64,000 nucleotides of DNA. Origin: Actinomycetota bacterium (GTDB lineage: Bacteria; Actinomycetota; Actinomycetes; Actinomycetales; Dermatophilaceae). The notes beneath the pieces are model-generated. The model saw only the letters and a program-made list of their open reading frames with translations. It ran no database searches and was not told the DNA's origin. Every line of letters begins with the position of its first letter. Within the stretch, counting starts at the first letter, position 1. The stretch covers positions 1 to 64,000 of the forward strand of contig JAIUPO010000015.1 in the NCBI GenBank assembly GCA_020160805.1. The letters are read 5' to 3'. This document shows positions 34,270 through 43,450 of the stretch, piece by piece. A program made the position numbers and the translations under genes.

Positions 34270-37200
34270 TCAGTACTCCACGTTCTGGTTGGTGCGGCGG
34301 CGGATCATCGTGACTTCGTCGCGGTTGTTGCCCGTCGGGCCGATGTAGTTGAAGAAGTAGGCGAATTGGGCATAGCCGCCGATGATGTGGCTGGGCTTGA
34401 TCAGGATGCGGGTCAGCGAGTTATGGATGCCGCCGCGTCGGTTGTTGGTCTCGGTCAGGGGGACGTCGATGAGCCGGTCCTGCGCATGGTGCATATAGAC
34501 CGTGCCTTCGGGCATCCGGTGGCTGACGATTGCTCGGGCCGCGACGACGCCATTGCGGTTGACCGCCTCGATCCAGTCGTTGTCTTTGATGCCGACCTTC
34601 GCCGCATCCCGATCAGACATCCAGATCGTCTGCCCGCCTCGAGACAGCGAGAGCATGAAGAGGTTGTCTTGGTACTCGCTGTGGATCGACCACTTGTTGT
34701 GCGGCGTCAGGTAGCGCACGGAGACACCGAGTTCGGTCTGCTCTCCGAGCGGGGTCTCGCCGAAGAGGGTCGTCATATTCAGGGGCGGCCGGAAGACCGG
34801 CAGCGTCTCGCCCATGCCCTGGATCCAGTCGTGGTCGAGATAGAACTGCTGTCGGCCCGTCAGGGTGTGGAAGGGCTTGGCGCGCTCGACATTGATCGTG
34901 AAGGGCGCATAGCGGCGACCGCCGGACTCCGAGCCCGACCACTCCGGGGAGGTGATGACCGGGATCGGCTGGATCTGGGTGTCGGCGAAGGTGATCTGTT
35001 TGCCTTCATGCTCGGCCGAGAGGTCGTGGAGCATTGTGCCCGTGCGCTTTTCGACATTCTTGAAGCCGAGGGTGGCGAGGTGCCCATTGGTGGTGCCGGA
35101 CAGGTGCAGGATCGCGTCGGCGACGTGGATGTCGGTTTCCATCCGCGGCTGTCCGTCGCCGGCGCCGCCTCGCGCCACGCCATTGCGCTGACGCAGGATG
35201 TCCATCTCGCGCTGCACGGTGTAGGGCACGCCCTTGGTCACCATGCCGACCTTTTCCATGAGCGGGCCGATCGAAATCATCTTGTCGTAGATCGCGGTGT
35301 AGTCGCGTTCGGCGACGGCGAGGACCGGCATCGTCTTGCCTGGCACCGGCTCGCATTCGCCCGCCTTCCAGTCCAGCACGCGACCGTGGACCGTGGCGAG
35401 CGCCTCGGGAGTGTCATGCCACAGCGGCTTGGCGACGACATCCGAGCGGGTGCCGAGGTGGTCGACCGCGAGCTCGGAGAACTTCTTGGCGATCTCTTTC
35501 CAGGAGTCCCAGTCGGTCTTGGACTGCCACGGCGGCGCGATGGCCGGATTGAAGGAGTGCACGAAGGGGTGCATGTCGGTCGTCGAGAGATCGTGCTTTT
35601 CGTACCACGTCGCCGCCGGCAGCACGACATCGGAGAAGAGCGTCGAGCTGGTCATCCGGAAGTCGAGCGTGGTCAGCAGGTCGAGCTTGCCGTCGGGTAT
35701 GTCGTCCGGCCACTCGATCCCGGCCGGCCGGTGCCCCTCGCTCGCCTGCGTCGCGTTGACGGCACCGTCCGTGCCGAGCAGGTGCTTGAGGAAATATTCA
35801 TTGCCCTTGGCGCTGGAGCCGAGCAGGTTCGAGCGCCATAGCGACAGGATGCGTGGGTGGTTCTCCTCGGCCTCCGGGTCCTCGACGGCGAAGCGCAGGT
35901 CGCCCGACTTCAGTTGCGAGACAACATAGTCCGCGGGCGGCATACCTGCGGCTTTGGCCTCGTCGGCGAGTGTGAGGGACGAGCGGTTGAAGGTCGGATA
36001 GCTCGGCGCCCAGCCCAGCCGCGCGGACAGCGCGAGCAGATCCATGACGCCCTTGCCGGCGAAGACGCCGGTGCCCATGTCGAGATCGTCGGCGGTGAAG
36101 GTGTCGTAGCGGTACTGGCTGGTGTTGACATACCAGTACGCGGTTTGGTTCATATGCCGCGGCGGCCGGTGCCAGTCCAGCGCGAACGCCATGTGCTGGA
36201 AGCCCATGATCGGGCGGATCTTTTCCTGCCCGACATAGTGACCCCAACCGCCGCCATTGCGGCCTTGGCAGCCGGTGATCGAGGTCAGCACCAGCATGGC
36301 GCGATAGATCTGATCGGAGTGGAACCAGTGGTTGGTGCCGGCGCCCATGAGGATCATGCCGCGCCCGCCGGTGTCGATCGCGTTTTGCGCCCACTCGCGC
36401 GCCAGGCGGGTCACCTGGGCGGCGGGGACGGTCGTGATCGGCTCCTGCCACGCGGGCGTGTTGACCGCGCTCGCATCGTCATACCCGGTGCCCCACTGAC
36501 CCGGAAGGCCTTCTCGCGCAACGCCATAGTGCGCAAACATCAAGTCAAGGACAGTTGTGACGAGTTGGTCGCCGACCCGCTTGACGGGCACACCGCGCGA
36601 TTCGTAGACGACGCGACCGTCGAGGGAGTCGAAGCGCGGGAAGCTGACGAGGGCGACCTCGTCGTGGCGGCCGAGCAGGCTCAGCGCCGGCTCGATCTCG
36701 CCGAGTTCGAGGTTCCACTTGCCCCAGCCCTCCTCGCCATAGCGGAAGCCCACCGAGCCATTGGGGATGGCGATCTCGCCGGTCCGCTCGTCGAGGACAG
36801 CGGTCTTCCACATCGCGTTCTCGGAGTCCTTCTCCGGGATGTCGAGGTCGCCCGCCACGAGGTATTTGCCTTGCTGGTATGCCGATTCGCTGTCGGTTCC
36901 CTGCTCAAGGGTCACCAGCATCGGCAGGTCGGTGAACCGGCGGTTGTAGTCGACGAAGAAAGGGACCTGCTGGTCGGCGAAGAACTCCTTGAGGACGACA
37001 TGGCCCATCGCCATCGCGAGCGCTCCGTCGGCGCCGGGATTGCAGGTCACCCACTCGTCGGCGAATTTCACATTCTCGGCATAGTCGGGGGCGACCGCGA
37101 GCACCTTCTGGCCGCGGTAGCGAGCCTCGGTCATCCAGTGGGCATCCGGCGTGCGAGTCAACGGGACATTGGAGCCCCACATGATGAGGTAGCCGGCGTC

Positions 37201-37965
37201 CCACCAGTCGCCGGACTCCGGGACATCGGTCTGGTCGCCGAACATCTGCGGCGAGGCGTTCGGCAGGTCGGCATACCAGTCGTAGAAGGAGAGCATCGGC
37301 GCGCCGATGAGTTCGTGGAAGCGGGCACCACTGGCATAGGACACCGGCGACATCGCCGGGATCGGGGAGAAGCCCGCGATCCGGTCTGGCCCCCACCGCT
37401 TGACGGTGTAGACGTGGGCGGCGGCGATGAGTTCGACGACCTCTTCCCAACTCGCGCGGACCAGCCCGCCCTTGCCGCGCGCGCTCTTATAACGCCGGGT
37501 CCGCTCGGGGTCCTGCATGATCGACGCCCACGCCACAACCGGGTCGCCGCCGACGGCGCGCTTGGCTTCGCGGTACATCTCCAGCAGCACGCCACGGACA
37601 TACGGATAGCGAATCCTGGTGGGAGAGTATGTGTACCAGGAGAAGGAGGCGCCGCGGGGACAGCCGCGCGGTTCATACTCTGGCTTGTCGGCACCGGTGC
37701 TGGGATAGTCGGTCTGCTGGGCCTCCCAGGTGATGATCCCGTCCTTGACGTAGACCTTCCATGAGCAGGAGCCCGTGCAGTTGACGCCGTGCGTGGACCG
37801 CACAACCTTGTCGTGACTCCACCGGTCGCGATAGAAGCTGTCGCCCTGACGGCCCCCCTCGGCATACAAAGCGCGCTTGTCCTCGGACACTTTCGATCGC
37901 GTGAAGAAGCGACGAGTGCCGACGAGGGCGTCGGTCAGGGGGGAGTCCAAGCCGGCAGTGGTCAT
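34270..37965 (-). CDS. narG: Respiratory nitrate reductase, alpha subunit (molybdopterin)
   Basis: A 1231-residue catalytic subunit, the usual NarG length. The FS0 cluster ligands are in HGVNCTGSCSW (H-x3-C-x3-C) followed by RGCPRGASF. The active-site region FYDWYADLPNASPQ...QTDVPESGDWW aligns with the segment supplying the molybdenum aspartate. The cofactor motifs NHWFHSDQIYR and TSITGCQGRNGGGWGHYVGQ are intact. It reduces nitrate to nitrite in the cytoplasm using two bis-MGD. No Tat signal, as expected. Its start overlaps the stop of the Fe-S regulator gene (ATGA), so regulator and enzyme share a transcript. Confidence 0.98.
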   Translation of the reverse strand: MTTAGLDSPLTDALVGTRRFFTRSKVSEDKRALYAEGGRQGDSFYRDRWSHDKVVRSTHGVNCTGSCSWKVYVKDGIITWEAQQTDYPSTGADKPEYEPRGCPRGASFSWYTYSPTRIRYPYVRGVLLEMYREAKRAVGGDPVVAWASIMQDPERTRRYKSARGKGGLVRASWEEVVELIAAAHVYTVKRWGPDRIAGFSPIPAMSPVSYASGARFHELIGAPMLSFYDWYADLPNASPQMFGDQTDVPESGDWWDAGYLIMWGSNVPLTRTPDAHWMTEARYRGQKVLAVAPDYAENVKFADEWVTCNPGADGALAMAMGHVVLKEFFADQQVPFFVDYNRRFTDLPMLVTLEQGTDSESAYQQGKYLVAGDLDIPEKDSENAMWKTAVLDERTGEIAIPNGSVGFRYGEEGWGKWNLELGEIEPALSLLGRHDEVALVSFPRFDSLDGRVVYESRGVPVKRVGDQLVTTVLDLMFAHYGVAREGLPGQWGTGYDDASAVNTPAWQEPITTVPAAQVTRLAREWAQNAIDTGGRGMILMGAGTNHWFHSDQIYRAMLVLTSITGCQGRNGGGWGHYVGQEKIRPIMGFQHMAFALDWHRPPRHMNQTAYWYVNTSQYRYDTFTADDLDMGTGVFAGKGVMDLLALSARLGWAPSYPTFNRSSLTLADEAKAAGMPPADYVVSQLKSGDLRFAVEDPEAEENHPRILSLWRSNLLGSSAKGNEYFLKHLLGTDGAVNATQASEGHRPAGIEWPDDIPDGKLDLLTTLDFRMTSSTLFSDVVLPAATWYEKHDLSTTDMHPFVHSFNPAIAPPWQSKTDWDSWKEIAKKFSELAVDHLGTRSDVVAKPLWHDTPEALATVHGRVLDWKAGECEPVPGKTMPVLAVAERDYTAIYDKMISIGPLMEKVGMVTKGVPYTVQREMDILRQRNGVARGGAGDGQPRMETDIHVADAILHLSGTTNGHLATLGFKNVEKRTGTMLHDLSAEHEGKQITFADTQIQPIPVITSPEWSGSESGGRRYAPFTINVERAKPFHTLTGRQQFYLDHDWIQGMGETLPVFRPPLNMTTLFGETPLGEQTELGVSVRYLTPHNKWSIHSEYQDNLFMLSLSRGGQTIWMSDRDAAKVGIKDNDWIEAVNRNGVVAARAIVSHRMPEGTVYMHHAQDRLIDVPLTETNNRRGGIHNSLTRILIKPSHIIGGYAQFAYFFNYIGPTGNNRDEVTMIRRRTNQNVEY

Positions 37966-38759
37966 GGCGAATCTTCCTGATCAGTAACGGGATTGGGGGT
38001 CTTGGTGGATTCGAAGGGGGTCGTGCGCCGCACGTGCGCGATGCAGGTGGTCCCGTTGGCGAACGGGAGCAGCGTGACATCGGTGTCGGATTCGCCGAGC
38101 TGCTGCATCGTCCCGGCGATCAGCCCACGGTGTATGCCGCAGACAACCTCGGTGTTCTCCTGCGCCAGCTCGCGGAAAGGGCAGTGCGGCAAGTCGAGCC
38201 GGGCGGCGCGGCCCTGGTCGGAGGTCGACAGTTCTGCGGCATACCCCCAGCGTTCCAGAACATCGATCAGGCCGCCGACCTTGCCGAGCCATTCGCCCGC
38301 CGTCGTGGCGGGAGGTGAGTCCGTGGCCGCGATGTGGTTTTCCGCCCACACGAATCCGGCCTCGTCGGGAGTGACTATCCGCTGGTGGCGCCGGGTCGCG
38401 GTGAAGGTTTCGGCGAGCAGCCCGGTGAGCAGCCGGACGGCGCCGATATCGTCGGTCTCCTGCTCCTCTTCCGGGGGCAGGGCATAGACCTTGCGGGGCC
38501 GGCCGGCACCGGGATGTTTGTGCGACGAACTGATCAGCACCTGGGCCGATTCGAGTTGATCGAGATGGAAGCGTGCCGTCGTGACGTGCAGGTCGATGGC
38601 CTTGGCGATCTGTGCCGCGGTCAGGCCCTCAGAGCCCAAGGCCTCACCATCGACCTCGCCCGTGCCGCGTCCCTGGGCCTCTCGCACCAACTCCACGATC
38701 CGGCGACGCACGGGCGAGGACAGCAGGACGGTCGCGGCCTGACTGTTGCCCCTCGGCAT
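37962..38759 (-). CDS. Winged-helix regulator with C-terminal Fe-S-type cysteine motif
   Basis: A 265-residue regulator. Residues about 8-95 form an ArsR-like winged helix (SPVRRRIVELVREAQ, LTAAQIAKAIDLHVTTARFHLDQLE, wing GAGRPRKVYAL). The C-terminal part has LPHCPFRELAQENTEVVCGIH, giving Cys193, Cys207 and His210, with Cys239 further on. This resembles the cluster region of SufR-like repressors. GGAGG precedes ATG 38759. It heads the narGHJI operon, overlapping narG, and is divergent from narK. By analogy with Corynebacterium ArnR it may be an NO- or oxygen-sensitive Fe-S repressor of nitrate respiration. Confidence 0.82.
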   Translation of the reverse strand: MPRGNSQAATVLLSSPVRRRIVELVREAQGRGTGEVDGEALGSEGLTAAQIAKAIDLHVTTARFHLDQLESAQVLISSSHKHPGAGRPRKVYALPPEEEQETDDIGAVRLLTGLLAETFTATRRHQRIVTPDEAGFVWAENHIAATDSPPATTAGEWLGKVGGLIDVLERWGYAAELSTSDQGRAARLDLPHCPFRELAQENTEVVCGIHRGLIAGTMQQLGESDTDVTLLPFANGTTCIAHVRRTTPFESTKTPNPVTDQEDSP

Positions 38760-38796
38760 GGGGGACCTCCATCTGCCTCGTCGCATCGTGCTAGGA

Positions 38797-38902
38797 ATCC
38801 GTTTTATTCAACCATACGGATGCTCCCCAGGTCACTAAGGTCACCCTACCTGTGCAAACACCCAGGGAGAGCGTACCGTCTTCTCGGTTTGATAAAAATG
38901 AT
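38797..38902. promoter_or_regulatory. nar/narK divergent control region
   Basis: Three candidate sites lie in the 167-bp gap: the inverted repeat ATCCGT (38797-38802) / ACGGAT (38816-38821); the direct repeat AGGTCAC at 38829 and 38838 (9-bp period); and TTGATAAAAATGAT at 38889-38902, which matches an FNR/CRP box (TTGAT-N4-ATCAA) at eight of ten positions. Which protein binds each is unknown. Confidence 0.4.
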
Positions 38903-38926
38903 CCTTCTCCTCTAAAAGGAGCGAGC

Positions 38927-40246
38927 GTGTCTCGTCGCGAGTCGACCACAGGGGCAACCCGGGTCCTCATCATGTCCACGACGGCCTTCACCTTGATGTT
39001 CGCCGTCTGGCTGATGTTCGGCATCCTCGGTGTCCCCATCCAAAAGGAGCTGAAGCTCAGCGATCCGCAACTGGCCTGGCTGTCCGCGGTGGCGGTCCTC
39101 AACGGCTCCCTGTGGCGCCTGCCGGCCGGCATGCTGACCGATCGCATCGGTGGCCGCAAGGTGACGATCGCGATGCTGCTGCTCACGGCGATTCCCTGCT
39201 TCTTCCTCACCCAGGCGCAGGGGTATGGCGCCCTGCTCGTCCTCGCCTTCCTCGTCGGTTTCGCGGGCAACCTGTTCAGCGTCGGCGTCGCGTGGAACTC
39301 CGCGTGGACCCCGAAGGAGCGCCAAGGCTTCGCCCTCGGTGTCTTCGGCGCCGGCAATGTCGGGGCCTCGGTCACCAAGCTGCTGCTCGTCCTCTTCCCG
39401 GCGATCATCGCCGGGACCGCCGGGCACGTCTACTTCGGGGTCTTCGAGGGTGGCTGGCGGATCTTCCCCGCCATCTATGCCGTGGCCCTGATCGTCATGG
39501 CGATCGCGGTCTTCGTCGTCGTCCCGCGGCGCGACAAGGTCGCCGGCGCCGGCAAACCGATCGGCGAGATGCTCGCCCCGTTGAAGCAGGTTCGCGTCTG
39601 GCGATTCAGCCTCTATTACGCCGCAGTCTTCGGTGCCTATGTCGCCCTGTCCGCCTGGCTGCCGCATTACTACGTCGAGAACTTCGACATCGAACTACGC
39701 ACCGCGGCGCTGCTCACGGCGACCTTCATCTTCCCCGCGTCGCTGCTGCGTCCCGTGGGCGGCTGGTTCTCCGACCGCTTCGGCGCCCGGCGCGTCATGT
39801 ACTGGACCTTCGGGCTGATGATGCTCAGCACCGGCCTGTTGATGATGCCCAACGGGCACATCACGATCAGCCATGCCGATGGCACCGAGAGCCAGCACCT
39901 CGCCTACCACCTCGGGCTGCCCGCCTTCGTCATCCTGGTCTTCCTGCTCGGGTGCGCGATGGGCATCGGCAAGGCCGCGGTCTACAAGCACATCCCCGAA
40001 TACTTCCCGGACAATGTCGGCTCCGTCGGCGGGCTCGTCGGGATGTTCGGCGGACTCGGCGGCTTCGTGCTGCCTCCCCTGTTCGCCTACACCAAGGAGT
40101 GGAGCGGCTTCCCGACGAGCACCTTCTTCGTGCTTTTCGTCCTCACCGTGATCTGCGCCTTGTGGATGCACTGGACCGTTGTCAGGATGCTGCACGAGAA
40201 GACTCCGGAACTGGCCCGGCACCTGGAGAGCCCAACAGCCTCGTGA
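38927..40246 (+). CDS. narK: Nitrate/nitrite transporter NarK, first copy
   Basis: A 439-residue MFS nitrate carrier with about twelve helices. Nitrate-signature-like glycine-rich segments are AFLVGFAGNLFSVGVAWNSAW (helix 5) and GGLVGMFGGLGGFVLPPLF (helix 11); WRLPAGMLTDRIGGRKV is the MFS loop 2-3 motif. GTG 38927 follows AAAAGGA by six bases. It is shorter and less like the next carrier, as in organisms with tandem NarK1 (nitrate/H+ symport) and NarK2 (nitrate/nitrite antiport). Which role this copy has is not certain. It is expressed divergently from the nar operon. Confidence 0.92.
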   Translation: MSRRESTTGATRVLIMSTTAFTLMFAVWLMFGILGVPIQKELKLSDPQLAWLSAVAVLNGSLWRLPAGMLTDRIGGRKVTIAMLLLTAIPCFFLTQAQGYGALLVLAFLVGFAGNLFSVGVAWNSAWTPKERQGFALGVFGAGNVGASVTKLLLVLFPAIIAGTAGHVYFGVFEGGWRIFPAIYAVALIVMAIAVFVVVPRRDKVAGAGKPIGEMLAPLKQVRVWRFSLYYAAVFGAYVALSAWLPHYYVENFDIELRTAALLTATFIFPASLLRPVGGWFSDRFGARRVMYWTFGLMMLSTGLLMMPNGHITISHADGTESQHLAYHLGLPAFVILVFLLGCAMGIGKAAVYKHIPEYFPDNVGSVGGLVGMFGGLGGFVLPPLFAYTKEWSGFPTSTFFVLFVLTVICALWMHWTVVRMLHEKTPELARHLESPTAS

Positions 40247-40310
40247 GGCGCACGGCATACCCGGACCCCCCTGCACGGCATACACAATCCAACAAGAAAG
40301 AAGAAACCCG

Positions 40311-41705
40311 ATGAGCACCGCACCAGCCCGCAGCGGCGGGGAATGGTTGCAGTCCTGGGATCCTGAGAATGAGGAGACCTGGGATTCCGGCCTGGCCTGG
40401 CGAACCCTGTGGATCACGACCTTCTGCCTAACCCTGGCCTTCATCGCCTGGTTCCTGCCCAGCGCGATCATCCCGAAGCTCAACGCCCTCGGCTACACGT
40501 GGACCAAGAGCCAGCTCTACTGGATGGCCGCCATGCCCGGCCTGGCTGCCGGTCTGTTCCGGCTGGTCTGGATGGTGCTGCCGCCGATCATGGGCACCCG
40601 CAAGATGGTCGCCCTGAGCACCCTGCTGCTGACCGCCTCGACCCTCGGCTGGGGCGTGCGAGTGCAGCAACCCACCGCCCCCTATTGGGAGTTGATGGTG
40701 CTGGCCTTCCTCGCCGGCATCGGGGGTGGCGTCTTCTCCGGCTTCATGCCCTCGACCTCCTTCTTCTTCCCACGGCGGATGCAGGGGACCGCGCTCGGTC
40801 TGCAGGCCGGCCTCGGCAACTTCGGTGTCTCGGTTGTTCAGTTGCTGACGCCCTATCTGATTGCGATGTCCGGCCTGGCGATCTTCGGCGGCTCGCAGAT
40901 CCTCAAGACCCCCGGCAAGCCGGACAAGGAAGTCTTCTTCCAGAACGCCTCCTTCATCTGGATTCCGCTGATGATCATCGGCGGTCTGCTCGCGTGGACG
41001 ATGCTGAAGTCGGTGCCGATCAAGGCCAACATCCGCCAGCAGTTCGACATCTTCGGCAACCAGGACACCTGGTGGATGACGCTGATCTACATCATGACCT
41101 TCGGCACCTTCTCCGGCCTGGCCGCGCAATTCGGCCTGCTGATGTCGAACCTCTATGGCGCCGGCAACGACAAGGTCGTCTCCGGCGCCGGTGCTGCGGC
41201 CAAGGTCCTCATCGAGGGGTATGCCGTGCCCGACCCCGTGAAGTACGTCTTCCTCGGCCCACTCATCGGTGCCGGTGCGCGCGTGGTCTTCTCCCCGCTC
41301 ACCGACCGGATGGGCGGCGCCAAGTGGTCGCTCGTCTCCGGCATCGGCCTGATCGCTTCGATCGTCTACACGATCCCGGCCCTGACCCCGGACTACTCTT
41401 CCGCCGCCGCGCTCAAGGGTGACTTCAGCCAGTTCCTCTGGGGCATGCTCGCGATCTTCCTCTTCTCCGGCATCGGCAATGCCTCGACCTTCAAGCAGAT
41501 GCCGATGATCTTCGAGAAGCGGCAGGCCGGTGGCGTCATCGGCTGGACCGCGGCGATCGCGGCCTTCGGACCGTTCTTCTTCGGTGTCGGCGTCAACCTG
41601 CTCGGCCCGACGGTCTTCTATTGGATCGGCGTCCTCTGGGCGATCATGTGCACCGCCATCGTGTGGATGCGGTATGCCCGACCGGGAGCCCCCAAGCCCA
41701 GCTGA
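40311..41705 (+). CDS. narK: Nitrate/nitrite transporter NarK, second copy
   Basis: A 464-residue MFS carrier with a 28-residue cytoplasmic N-terminus (WDPENEETWDSGLAWRTLW), typical of the NarK2/NarU group. Nitrate-signature segments are FLAGIGGGVFSGFMPSTSFF and GGVIGWTAAIAAFGPFFFG, and GLFRLVWMVLPPIMGTRKM carries the substrate arginine. It starts 64 bp after the first copy; AGAAAGAAG precedes ATG 40311. The gap holds two GGCATAC words 25 bp apart. Probably exchanges nitrite for nitrate during respiration. A 21-pair hairpin ends the transcript. Confidence 0.93.
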   Translation: MSTAPARSGGEWLQSWDPENEETWDSGLAWRTLWITTFCLTLAFIAWFLPSAIIPKLNALGYTWTKSQLYWMAAMPGLAAGLFRLVWMVLPPIMGTRKMVALSTLLLTASTLGWGVRVQQPTAPYWELMVLAFLAGIGGGVFSGFMPSTSFFFPRRMQGTALGLQAGLGNFGVSVVQLLTPYLIAMSGLAIFGGSQILKTPGKPDKEVFFQNASFIWIPLMIIGGLLAWTMLKSVPIKANIRQQFDIFGNQDTWWMTLIYIMTFGTFSGLAAQFGLLMSNLYGAGNDKVVSGAGAAAKVLIEGYAVPDPVKYVFLGPLIGAGARVVFSPLTDRMGGAKWSLVSGIGLIASIVYTIPALTPDYSSAAALKGDFSQFLWGMLAIFLFSGIGNASTFKQMPMIFEKRQAGGVIGWTAAIAAFGPFFFGVGVNLLGPTVFYWIGVLWAIMCTAIVWMRYARPGAPKPS

Positions 41706-41718
41706 CCCAACTCAGCAC

Positions 41719-41763
41719 AAACTCGATGTGGGCAACGACGATGTCGTTGCCCACATTGGGTTT
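41719..41763 (+). terminator. Terminator after the NarK genes
   Basis: Arms 41719-41739 and 41743-41763 make 21 RNA pairs (core ATGTGGGCAACGAC/GTCGTTGCCCACAT; outer part uses two G-U pairs) around a three-base GAT loop, 13 bp after the stop. Confidence 0.85.
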
Positions 41764-41787
41764 CGAGGGTTCCGACAGGATGAACCC

Positions 41788-42906
41788 ATGTCCGGTGCGA
41801 TCTCGATCCGTGGTGCCGTCCTCGAGGAGATCGGGCGCCCCCGGCCGTATGCCGAGTCCCGCCCCCTCGTCGTCGCGGACCTGCTCCTCGACTCGCCCGG
41901 GGATGGCGAGTTGCTGGTTCGAGTGGAGGCGGCAGGCGTCTGTCATGCGGATCTGTCCGTGGTGGACGGCAACCGGGTCCGCCCGGTGCCGATGCTGTTG
42001 GGGCACGAGGCATCGGGGATTGTCGAAGCCGTGGGCGCCGACTGTGCCGGCGTCGCGGTGGGGGATCGGGTCGTGATGACTTTCCTGCCGCGGTGCGGCG
42101 AGTGCCCGGGGTGCCACACGGGTGGGGTGGTTCCCTGTGCCCCGGGGACGGCGGCCAATGCTTCGGGTGCCTTGCTCGGCGGTGGCAGCCGGTTGCGCCG
42201 GGATGGGGCGCCCGTGCTGCATCACCTCGGAGTCTCCGCCTTCGCCACCCATGCTGTCGTCGATCGTCGCTCGGTGGTCGTGGTGGCGCCGGACGTCCCG
42301 GCCGATGTGGCCTGCCTGCTTGGCTGCGCCGTGCTGACCGGGGGCGGGGCGGTATTGAATGCGGCCCGTCCGGCTCCTGGCGACACCGTGATCGTTGTTG
42401 GGCTCGGTGGGGTGGGTATGGCGGCGTTGATGACGGCGATCGGCTTGGGCGGACTGCGCGTGGTGGGTGTGGACACGCTGCCGGCCAAGCTCGGGCTCGC
42501 GTCCGATCTCGGCGCTGATGCGGCGCTCACGCCGGAAGAGGTTGCGGCGCAACAGCTTCGCGGTGCCGTCGTCATTGAGGCTGCGGGGCACCCGCGCGCC
42601 TTCGAAGCCGCCGTGCGGGCCACGGCTCCAGGCGGGCGGACCGTGACGGTGGGACTGCCGGGGCCGACCGCCCTCGCGGAAATCTCCCCGCTGGACCTCG
42701 TGGCGCAGGGCCGGACGATCATCGGCAGCTATCTCGGATCGGCGGTTCCCGAGCGCGACATTCCGATCCTGCTTCAGATGTGGCGGGCCGGCCGGCTGCC
42801 GGTTGAATCGCTGGTCTCGGCCACCATCACACTGGATGAAATCAACGAGGCGATGGATGCGCTCGCGGACGGGCGCGCCCTGCGCCAGTTGATCGCCTTC
42901 AGTTAG
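41788..42906 (+). CDS. Zinc-dependent alcohol dehydrogenase (class III-like)
   Basis: A 372-residue MDR enzyme. The catalytic zinc residues are in AAGVCHADL and MLLGHEASGIV, and the structural zinc set is CGECPGCHTGGVVPC. The nucleotide motif is VIVVGLGGVGMAAL. The long loop after the zinc lobe (GALLGGGSRLRRDG) fits the NDMA-dependent/mycothiol-type and class III branch. It likely oxidises an alcohol to an aldehyde with NAD+ or a bound cofactor. ACAGGA sets ATG 41788. It lies between the nar terminator and a repeated palindromic element and looks monocistronic. Substrate unknown. Confidence 0.88.
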   Translation: MSGAISIRGAVLEEIGRPRPYAESRPLVVADLLLDSPGDGELLVRVEAAGVCHADLSVVDGNRVRPVPMLLGHEASGIVEAVGADCAGVAVGDRVVMTFLPRCGECPGCHTGGVVPCAPGTAANASGALLGGGSRLRRDGAPVLHHLGVSAFATHAVVDRRSVVVVAPDVPADVACLLGCAVLTGGGAVLNAARPAPGDTVIVVGLGGVGMAALMTAIGLGGLRVVGVDTLPAKLGLASDLGADAALTPEEVAAQQLRGAVVIEAAGHPRAFEAAVRATAPGGRTVTVGLPGPTALAEISPLDLVAQGRTIIGSYLGSAVPERDIPILLQMWRAGRLPVESLVSATITLDEINEAMDALADGRALRQLIAFS

Positions 42907-42913
42907 AGACACC

Positions 42914-42959
42914 CCACGAAGTTCTACGTTCGTTCCTCACGTCGATACTTCGCGAGGAC
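42914..42959 (+). repeat. Intergenic palindromic element, copy B
   Basis: Starts CCACGAAGTTCT and ends GATACTTCGCGAGGAC, the same ends as the element in the narG-narH gap, with six extra bases in the middle. It lies 7 bp after the alcohol dehydrogenase stop, before the end of a convergent thioesterase gene. Confidence 0.75.
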
Positions 42960-43009
42960 CCCGCCCGGAAGTTTCGCAACAAGGCCTAGGCCGGCCGTCA
43001 CGTCCGGGC

Positions 43010-43450
43010 TCAGGCGGGCTCGCAGATACCTTCCAGGACCGCCCGGATCGCGGGCGGGATGGCGACGGTCGCGCGGGAGGCGGGATCGACATACACATGC
43101 ACCCACCGGCCCTCCGCAGCGAGGACCGCCTCGTCGCCGACGCTGCGGAACATCGCGAGCTGATACGTGACGCTCTTGGTGCCGAGTCGCTCGATCCGCA
43201 GCCCGACGAGGACCTCATCCGGGAAGCCAACCTCCGCGAGGAAGCGACAGGATGACTCGGCGACGACGCCGCGAGCTTCGTGCTCCAGGGGTGAAATGCC
43301 GGTGGCCTCGGCGAGCCAGCCATTGATGACGCTGTCGAAGATGCCGTAATAGACGGCATTGTTGAGGTGGCCGAACATATCGTTGTCGGCCCACCGGGTG
43401 GCGACGGGACGGACGATCGGGTAGTCGGCGAGCGCTGGCTCGGTGCTCAC
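43010..43450 (-). CDS. Acyl-CoA thioesterase, 4HBT hotdog type
   Basis: A 146-residue single hotdog-fold protein. The motif RWADNDMFGHLNNAVYYGIFD carries the 4HBT active-site aspartate and the N-x-x-Y helix start, and SCRFLAEVGFPDEVLVG follows. Members hydrolyse acyl-CoA thioesters. GTG 43450 overlaps the stop of the larger thioesterase gene (GTGA), so both are made from one message. The pair probably sets acyl-CoA levels alongside the nearby enoyl-CoA hydratase, though that gene is on the other strand. Confidence 0.9.
   Translation of the reverse strand: MSTEPALADYPIVRPVATRWADNDMFGHLNNAVYYGIFDSVINGWLAEATGISPLEHEARGVVAESSCRFLAEVGFPDEVLVGLRIERLGTKSVTYQLAMFRSVGDEAVLAAEGRWVHVYVDPASRATVAIPPAIRAVLEGICEPA

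Noticed and set aside
33847-37764. Long plus-strand open frames opposite narG (over 600 codons each)
   Set aside because: Shadows of the GC-rich narG gene, which is complete and motif-verified on the minus strand.
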